The position numbers and the translations under genes are program-made. From contig DCDI01000087.1 of NCBI GenBank assembly GCA_002316345.1, positions 10,085 to 29,216 on the forward strand: a stretch of DNA of 19,132 nucleotides. The letters are read 5' to 3'. Source of the stretch: Phyllobacteriaceae bacterium UBA1059 (GTDB taxonomy: Bacteria > Pseudomonadota > Alphaproteobacteria > Rhizobiales > Rhizobiaceae). Below are positions 15,943 to 19,132 of the stretch, piece by piece. How positions within the stretch are numbered: position 1 is the stretch's first letter; every line of letters begins with the position of its first letter. The notes under the pieces are model-generated. The model searched no databases. It had not been told where the DNA came from and saw only the letters and a list, made by a program, of their open reading frames with translations.

Positions 15943-16056
15943 ACTGGCAATAATGGCTAGAAACCGCTCTCCAGCGGCCGATTAACCCCCTAGGCAGTCC
16001 CCAACATCAACCAAGACCATAAAGCGCCCCACAGACCCTGTTTCTGTGGCGAGGAG
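15943..16056 (+). repeat. Leader blocks of repeat unit 4
   Basis: 15943-15984 repeats the block as CTGGCAATAATGGCTAGAAA and CCGCTCTCCAGCGGCCGATT. 16029-16049 is a hairpin CCACAGA/TCTGTGG with a 7-nt loop, followed by GAGGAG (16051-16056) 7 bp before ATG 16064. The hairpin places the ribosome-binding site directly at its foot. Confidence 0.65.
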
Positions 16057-16063
16057 ACCCGTT

Positions 16064-16651
16064 ATGGCACTTTACTCAACCTTGATGCTCAACTCGGGCA
16101 CAATCCGGACTTTCGTCGAGGCTGGCACGGTTCACTACCTCGCCAGCCACATCAACGACGTACTCAGCATTCGCCTAAACCAAGAGTCAGCCCGATACGC
16201 AAACCTGAACCTGAACCTGAATTAAAACCACATCCGCTTCCTGCGCCCGCCCCTGGAAAGGGAACAAGCGTGAATGTTGTCACTATCGAAGGCTTCCGAG
16301 CCTTTGCCAAGGACAGGCCGACATCCTGAAGGCACTCGGTGAAGGACGTCACACTCAGTCCGAGTTCGCCGTCCTCAACGTGAAGGACGGACGCGATGAT
16401 CTTTGCGGCCGTACATCATGGTCACCCGCTGTAGCTGTGCGCTCGCAAGAGCCGGGGTCGCCTGTGGCGGCTGAGCGAGCAAGAGGCGGCATAAGCGCCG
16501 GGTACAAGCTGTGGCTCGCCGGTAAAGCTATCGTGGTGCTGGCCCTCGCGGGCTGGTGATGGCGCACGCAATGAACTGGCGGGTAGCAATGAACCAGCTG
16601 GGTCGGGTTGCCTACATAATCTGGATCTGGTTCGGGTTCCGATGGCGAGGT
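16064..16651 (+). pseudogene. Decayed gene of repeat unit 4
   Basis: ATG 16064, with a good GAGGAG site, gives a 53-aa product (MALYSTLMLNSGTIRTFVEA, then HYLASHINDVLSIRLNQES) ending at 16225. Further pieces in other frames look like parts of a longer gene: VTIEGFRAFAKDRP from about 16270, then ADILKALGEGRHTQSEFAVL (from about 16318), ending with MNWRVAMNQLGRVA near 16570-16620. The last piece matches the C-terminus of repeat-unit protein 2. Several frameshifts and stops are needed to join them, so the gene is probably dead. The 53-aa ORF alone might be expressed. Confidence 0.45.
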
Positions 16652-16678
16652 GGTTGACTAATCAGTGAGCGGATGGGC

Positions 16679-16787
16679 CAGTACAGTGTACTGATGCGCT
16701 CTCGAATGTGTCGGATTCAAACGCAATTCTAGTGGTTTTATATTTTCTCTTTTTCTCCTTCAGGAGAGAGAAAGAGTATAGTGTACT
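16679..16787 (+). promoter_or_regulatory. Palindrome pair with central hairpin, copy B
   Basis: CAGTACAGTGTACTG (16679-16693) and AGTATAGTGTACT (16775-16787) recur 96 bp apart, start to start, against 95 bp in copy A. The intervening bases differ, but again a CTCTTTTTCTCC arm (from about 16747) faces a GGAGAGAGAAAGAG arm (ending at 16776), with loop TTCA. Conserved spacing with changed sequence suggests function. Confidence 0.62.
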
Positions 16788-16850
16788 AAATAGATTTTGG
16801 TAAAAGGCCGAAGCCTCTACCATTCTGGGAACTCCTCCAGAAACCCTGCG

Positions 16851-16960
16851 GGCCACTTCGGCCAGAAATGGCCCGCCAGCGGCCGATCCGGCCCGGCGCC
16901 GCAACTAACCACCACTTGACCCGACAAAACGGCCACAGACCCCCTCCCTGTGGCGAGGAG
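16851..16960 (+). repeat. Leader blocks of repeat unit 5
   Basis: 16851-16890 repeats the block (CGGCCAGAAATGGCCCGCC, AGCGGCCGAT). 16933-16953 is the hairpin CCACAG/CTGTGG with a 9-nt loop, followed by GAGGAG at 16955-16960. This unit directly precedes the ParA region. Confidence 0.6.
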
Positions 16961-17273
16961 CGCATCTACGTGTACAGTCAGCTACCGCAGTTCGACTGTC
17001 CAAGTCACAGACGACGGTTTGATCGTCGCCCAGGACCTGACTCAAATGCTGCATGGGTGCCAGGACCGCGACATGCTCGCCGGGGTTCCCGCCCACCACA
17101 TCTGCTCCGTGAATCGCAAGCAATTGAGGAGCAACGTCGACGGACTCCGACCCACCGTTCGCCTGCCAACCCAAGCCGGAGCCGCGACCCTCGTTCTACG
17201 AACCTATGCTACACTTGGCATCCTGCTCTTCGCCACCGACGTCGCCCTCCGCTACAAGGAACCTTCACGGTGA
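16950..17273 (+). CDS. ORF of repeat unit 5, start uncertain
   Basis: The best frame reads STVQVTDDGLIVAQDLTQML, HGCQDRDMLAGVPAHHICSV and ends ATDVALRYKEPSR at 17273. The only start codon at the 5' end, GTG 16950, lies inside the leader hairpin, before the GAGGAG site. The GTG at 16970, at the expected distance from GAGGAG, is in another frame. So either an indel near 16970-16990 broke the gene, or an unusual ATC start is used. The DDGLIVAQDLTQML segment is loosely BRO/antirepressor-like. I do not assign a family. Confidence 0.35.
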   Translation: MARSASTCTVSYRSSTVQVTDDGLIVAQDLTQMLHGCQDRDMLAGVPAHHICSVNRKQLRSNVDGLRPTVRLPTQAGAATLVLRTYATLGILLFATDVALRYKEPSR

Positions 17274-17310
17274 TCTTTGTCCACCTTCATCGCTTGGCGG
17301 TAGCAAGCCG

Positions 17311-17442
17311 ATGTCGCGACGCATCAAGCTTCCGCAGCCCGATGTCAAATTAGGTCATCAGGCGAAAGTGCTGGATTTCTGCTTGATCTTGGAGACGTTG
17401 GATGAACATGGGATCCTGTCAAGGATCTTGGTTCATCGGTGA
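17311..17442 (+). CDS. 43-aa ORF directly upstream of ParA
   Basis: ATG 17311 (GGCGG about 10 bp upstream) gives MSRRIKLPQPDVKLGHQAKV, LDFCLILETLDEHGILSRIL, then VHR and stop, 7 bp before the ParA start. Composition and charge pattern look like a real small protein or the N-terminus of a truncated regulator, but I do not recognise it. Its 3' end contains the dyad at 17401-17437, so translation of this ORF would cross a possible ParA operator. Confidence 0.4.
   Translation: MSRRIKLPQPDVKLGHQAKVLDFCLILETLDEHGILSRILVHR
17401..17437. promoter_or_regulatory. Nested dyad upstream of ParA, likely operator
   Basis: GATGAAC (17401-17407) and GTTCATC (17431-17437) are exact inverted arms. Inside them GATCC (17412-17416) and GGATC (17423-17427) are inverted around almost the same centre. 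The element ends 12 bp before the ParA ATG. Partition operons are usually autoregulated by the small partner binding here, so an operator is the natural reading. Confidence 0.5.
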
Positions 17443-17449
17443 TCACGTT

Positions 17450-18124
17450 ATGCCTATCATAAGCGTGGCAAACCCACAGGGTGGCGCAGGAAAGTCGACT
17501 TCAACCCTCGTCTTGGCCACAACCCTTGCGCAGCAAGGCGCCAGCGTAGCAATTCTCGAATGTGACCCAAACCGGCCGATCATGGGCTGGAAAGCAGGAC
17601 AGTCCAACAACACCGTCTTCGTCGATTGCGAAATCACGGAAAGCACGATTACCGCGAAGCTGGACGCCTATCGCAAGCGGTTCCAGTTAGTCATCGTGGA
17701 TCTCGAAAGCACAGCCAGTCGGCTCATGTCACGAGCACTCGCTCGGTCTCAGCTGGTGATCATCCCGGTCCAAGCCAGCCCCAATGACGCCGAGCTGGCG
17801 GCGCGAACCATCCACCTGATCCAGGAGGAAGAGGCCGCTTTCGAGAAGGTGATCCCCTATAAGATCCTGTTCACGAGAACCTCCCCTGTGATCCAGACAC
17901 GGATCGAGAAGGCGATCATCAAACAGCTGGCCGATGCCGGCGTCCCTCGCTTCCAGGCTCACCTGAACGAGCGAGCCGCGTTCAAGGCGATCTTCTATCA
18001 TCAGCGGGATCTGGCCGAGCTAGACGACAGCGAGGTGAACGGATTACCCGCGGCAAGAGACAACGCCTTGCGGTTGACCAGCGAGCTGGTCGACTTGCTC
18101 ACTAGGGAGAAGGCAGCAGCATGA
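17450..18124 (+). CDS. parA: ParA/ParF-family partition ATPase
   Basis: A 224-aa Walker-type ATPase that would move plasmid or ICE DNA along the nucleoid. The deviant Walker A motif is at the very N-terminus (NPQGGAGKST, residues 8-17). Walker A'-like ECDPNRP is at about 37-43 and the Walker B-like VIVDLES at about 81-87 with Asp84. The size and lack of an N-terminal HTH place it with the small type Ib (ParF-like) group. The frame is open to ATG 17402, which has GGAGA upstream, but ATG 17450 matches the family start MPIISVANP. The stop overlaps the ATG at 18121 of the partner gene. Position 10 is Gln where Lys is usual (NPKGG), which removes the signature lysine of deviant Walker motifs. Confidence 0.88.
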   Translation: MPIISVANPQGGAGKSTSTLVLATTLAQQGASVAILECDPNRPIMGWKAGQSNNTVFVDCEITESTITAKLDAYRKRFQLVIVDLESTASRLMSRALARSQLVIIPVQASPNDAELAARTIHLIQEEEAAFEKVIPYKILFTRTSPVIQTRIEKAIIKQLADAGVPRFQAHLNERAAFKAIFYHQRDLAELDDSEVNGLPAARDNALRLTSELVDLLTREKAAA

Positions 18125-18406
18125 ACGGAAGAACCTGGGTTTCGGGAAGCTGGCTCAGATCAAGCCTGACCGGGCAGATGAGCCGGCGGTGCCTGATGCC
18201 GCGATCGACGCAGTTGCCGACCGCTATGGCTTTGTCATCCGTGAACCGGTCACGAAGCTGACGCGGCGCACGCCTGCCGAGCCTTCGGCCAACCTGAACA
18301 TTCGGTTCCGGTGCCCGTCCTCCATCGCTTCGTTCAGTTCTGCGAAGATAACCGCTATAGCTATCCGGAAGCCCTCGACGTCTTGCTGAAGAGGGCAGGG
18401 AAATAG
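18121..18406 (+). pseudogene. ParG-like small partner of ParA, two frameshifts
   Basis: The ATG at 18121 leads into a wrong frame. The coding frame starts at 18129 (KNLGFGKLAQIKPDRADEPA, then DAAIDAVADRYGFVIREPVT, NLNIR). At about 18304 it must shift again to give VPVPVLHRFVQFCEDNRYSY, PEALDVLLKRAGK and the stop at 18406. The C-terminal part looks like a ribbon-helix-helix-type binding domain, as expected of the centromere-binding partner in type Ib partition loci. One missing base at each site would restore a ~95-aa protein. If the frameshifts are real, partition is probably inactive. Confidence 0.65.
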
Positions 18407-18407
18407 A

Positions 18408-18425
18408 TGCGTCAGCGTTGACGCA
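18408..18425. terminator. Hairpin after the partition genes
   Basis: TGCGTCA (18408-18414) and TGACGCA (18419-18425) form a perfect 7-bp stem with a 4-nt loop, 1 bp after the partner gene stop. There is no T-run. It could be a rho-independent-like barrier or a protein site. Confidence 0.4.
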
Positions 18426-18437
18426 CGTTAATGCAGG

Positions 18438-18527
18438 TTTGAGAGCAGAAGCAGCAAGGCCGAGTCAGCCGGCGCAACCGGGAGGATGAGCCTACCCGGT
18501 TGAGGCAAACAGGCTTTGCTCTCGAAA
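18438..18527 (+). ncRNA. Candidate nested stem-loop RNA leader
   Basis: An outer imperfect stem pairs TTTGAGAGCAGAAGC (18438-18452) with GCTTTGCTCTCGAAA (18513-18527). Inside, CAACCGGG (18475-18482) and CCCGGTTG (18495-18502) form a perfect 8-bp hairpin. A GGAGG and ATG lie in the inner loop side. It ends 4 bp before the GGAGGTGA site of the 29-aa ORF. It could be a structured leader controlling that ORF, or a small RNA. No known RNA family is recognised. Confidence 0.4.
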
Positions 18528-18539
18528 CTGGAGGTGAGC

Positions 18540-18629
18540 ATGTGGTTCATACCGCTTAGCATCAACCTCAAAATGAAGAAGACCCGGAGTCGCTGGCAAG
18601 TGACACTCCGGGTCCAACTTTTCATCTAA
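18540..18629 (+). CDS. 29-aa basic peptide ORF
   Basis: The ribosome-binding site GGAGGTGA ends two bases before ATG 18540, close to the full anti-SD match. The peptide is MWFIPLSINLKMKKTRSRWQ, then VTLRVQLFI, basic and partly hydrophobic. The possible terminator hairpin (18581-18614) lies within the ORF, so it overlaps the coding sequence. The strong site and the structured leader argue that it is translated, as a leader peptide or small protein. I do not recognise it. Confidence 0.45.
   Translation: MWFIPLSINLKMKKTRSRWQVTLRVQLFI
18581..18622 (+). terminator. Hairpin with T-run
   Basis: GACCCGGAG (18581-18589) and CTCCGGGTC (18606-18614) form a perfect 9-bp GC-rich stem, followed after CAAC by TTTT. 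This is the best intrinsic terminator candidate on the plus strand here. Confidence 0.55.
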
Positions 18630-18637
18630 GAGGAAAC

Positions 18638-18663
18638 GAGGGGTGGGCGAACGCTCTCCCCTC
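18638..18663. other. GAGGGG/CCCCTC hairpin
   Basis: GAGGGG (18638-18643) and CCCCTC (18658-18663) can pair around a 14-nt loop. It lies between the plus-strand 29-aa ORF and the minus-strand AlpA gene, so it could act as a bidirectional barrier. Nothing else was seen from 18664 to 18833. Confidence 0.3.
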
Positions 18664-18833
18664 ACTCAGACCAAAATATAGCACTACCCATAGACCCCAT
18701 CAAGGAGGTCTCCCAGAGCGGCCCGCCTGAACCAGTTGCGACATCGGCGCAAGGGTCTATAGCTGCCTCATACAGGAAGGTCCCCCTCTTCCACCCTATG
18801 TTCCTGCCTTTGGCAGAGCACTTGCTGCAAAGG

Positions 18834-19007
18834 CTATTGCATCCGCGATGCAATCCATTTCTCGACGGAACCGACAGTGAATGCAATGCGTGACGCGCTC
18901 AGCCGAACACCCTTGGGAAATTCGTTCCTTTGCTGCAGACGCCAGATCGTCGTACGGGACAGGGATGTCGATTTGCAGACTTCTTTCACGGTCATGAGGT
19001 TGTTCAT
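18834..19007 (-). CDS. AlpA-family DNA-binding regulator / excisionase-like protein
   Basis: A 57-aa helix-turn-helix protein. MTVKEVCKSTSLSRTTIWRL matches the AlpA/excisionase-type winged HTH start, followed by QQRNEFPKGVRLS and the end GSVEKWIASRMQ. AlpA-like proteins control excision or integrase genes of prophages and integrative elements. The start ATG has AAGGAG 5-6 bp upstream. The gene lies downstream of, and on the same strand as, the partial gene at the window end (47 bp apart). It is complete. No integrase is visible in the window. Confidence 0.82.
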   Translation of the reverse strand: MNNLMTVKEVCKSTSLSRTTIWRLQQRNEFPKGVRLSASRIAFTVGSVEKWIASRMQ

Positions 19008-19054
19008 TTTAGCTCCTTAGTGATTAGGTTGTTTGGAAAAGAGGGTTGTGCAGG

Positions 19055-19132
19055 TTATCCAACGGCAGAAATCTCGTCCGCAGGAGATTGTGCTGTCAGA
19101 ACAAACATCTCCCACGCATTCATGATGCGAAG
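19055..19132 (-). CDS. C-terminus of an unidentified gene (continues beyond window)
   Basis: The last 25 codons read LRIMNAWEMFVLTAQSPADE, then ISAVG and stop, with clean coding character. The gene continues off the right edge. It lies just upstream of the AlpA-type gene on the same strand and is probably co-transcribed. The family cannot be named from this stub. Confidence 0.5.
   Translation of the reverse strand, partial: LRIMNAWEMFVLTAQSPADEISAVG

Noticed and set aside
15434..16960. Repeats considered as a CRISPR array
   Set aside because: Spacing is irregular and large, repeats are of different kinds and sit in front of ORFs; no cas gene nearby.
18438..18527. Group II intron fragment as explanation of the nested stem-loop
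   Set aside because: No domain V-like sequence or intron-encoded protein is visible.
18662..18886. Minus-strand 74-aa frame overlapping the end of the AlpA gene
   Set aside because: It runs in another frame over the AlpA 3' end and lacks a ribosome-binding site or motif.

Overview
The window looks like accessory DNA of a high-GC alphaproteobacterium, most likely in the Rhizobiales, on a plasmid, integrative element or genomic island. I base this on rhizobial-looking phage and GTA-type tail remnants, a ParA with a small partner gene, an AlpA excisionase, an IS3 relic and many frameshifted genes. The taxon is an inference from protein style, not a database match. No rRNA, tRNA or CRISPR array was seen.

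Layout. 1-1309: an ImmA/IrrE metallopeptidase, cut by the window edge, overlaps a PIN-domain nuclease; this looks like a toxin/regulator pair. 1720-2727 (minus): an HNH endonuclease. 3040-4378: broken head genes of a Mu-like prophage in phage order: large terminase, portal (DUF935), head morphogenesis. 4492-8465: an intact two-gene cassette of a SIR2-type NADase-like protein and a 917-aa partner, overlapping by 4 bp. 8589-9110: broken tail genes (NlpC/P60 C-terminus, then the N-terminus of a GTA-type tail protein). The cassette therefore sits where the middle of the prophage is missing. 9086-9304 (minus): a small membrane ORF. 9448-11086: an HNH nuclease overlapping a two-TM membrane protein. 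11157-11505: a frameshifted zinc-ribbon gene. 11776-12672 (minus): an AbiTii-type protein. 12801-12989: the end of an IS3-family transposase, followed by a 13-bp palindrome.

13248-14101: an unrecognised 244-aa protein with an Ala/Glu/Lys-rich coiled coil, preceded by alternating G-tract/C-tract hairpins and followed by a hairpin. 14622-17273: a decaying tandem array of about four related units. Each unit has small ORFs and shared non-coding blocks: a palindrome pair at a fixed 95-96 bp distance, a GGCCAGAAACCGC-type block, and a hairpin ending in a GGCGAGGAG ribosome-binding site. 17311-18406: a small ORF, a dyad, ParA, and a frameshifted ParG-like partner. 18408-18665: hairpins, a nested stem-loop and a 29-aa ORF with a strong ribosome-binding site. 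18834-19007 (minus): an AlpA-type regulator. 19055-19132 (minus): the C-terminus of another gene.

Taken together this is a defence-rich graveyard. Several candidate anti-phage or toxin modules (ImmA-PIN, HNH, SIR2 pair, HNH-2TM pair, AbiTii) have kept intact frames, while the phage, IS and repeat-unit genes around them are mostly broken. The most interesting points are the split SIR2 system inside the prophage remnant, the HNH-2TM overlap pair, and the fixed-spacing palindrome pairs of the repeat array.
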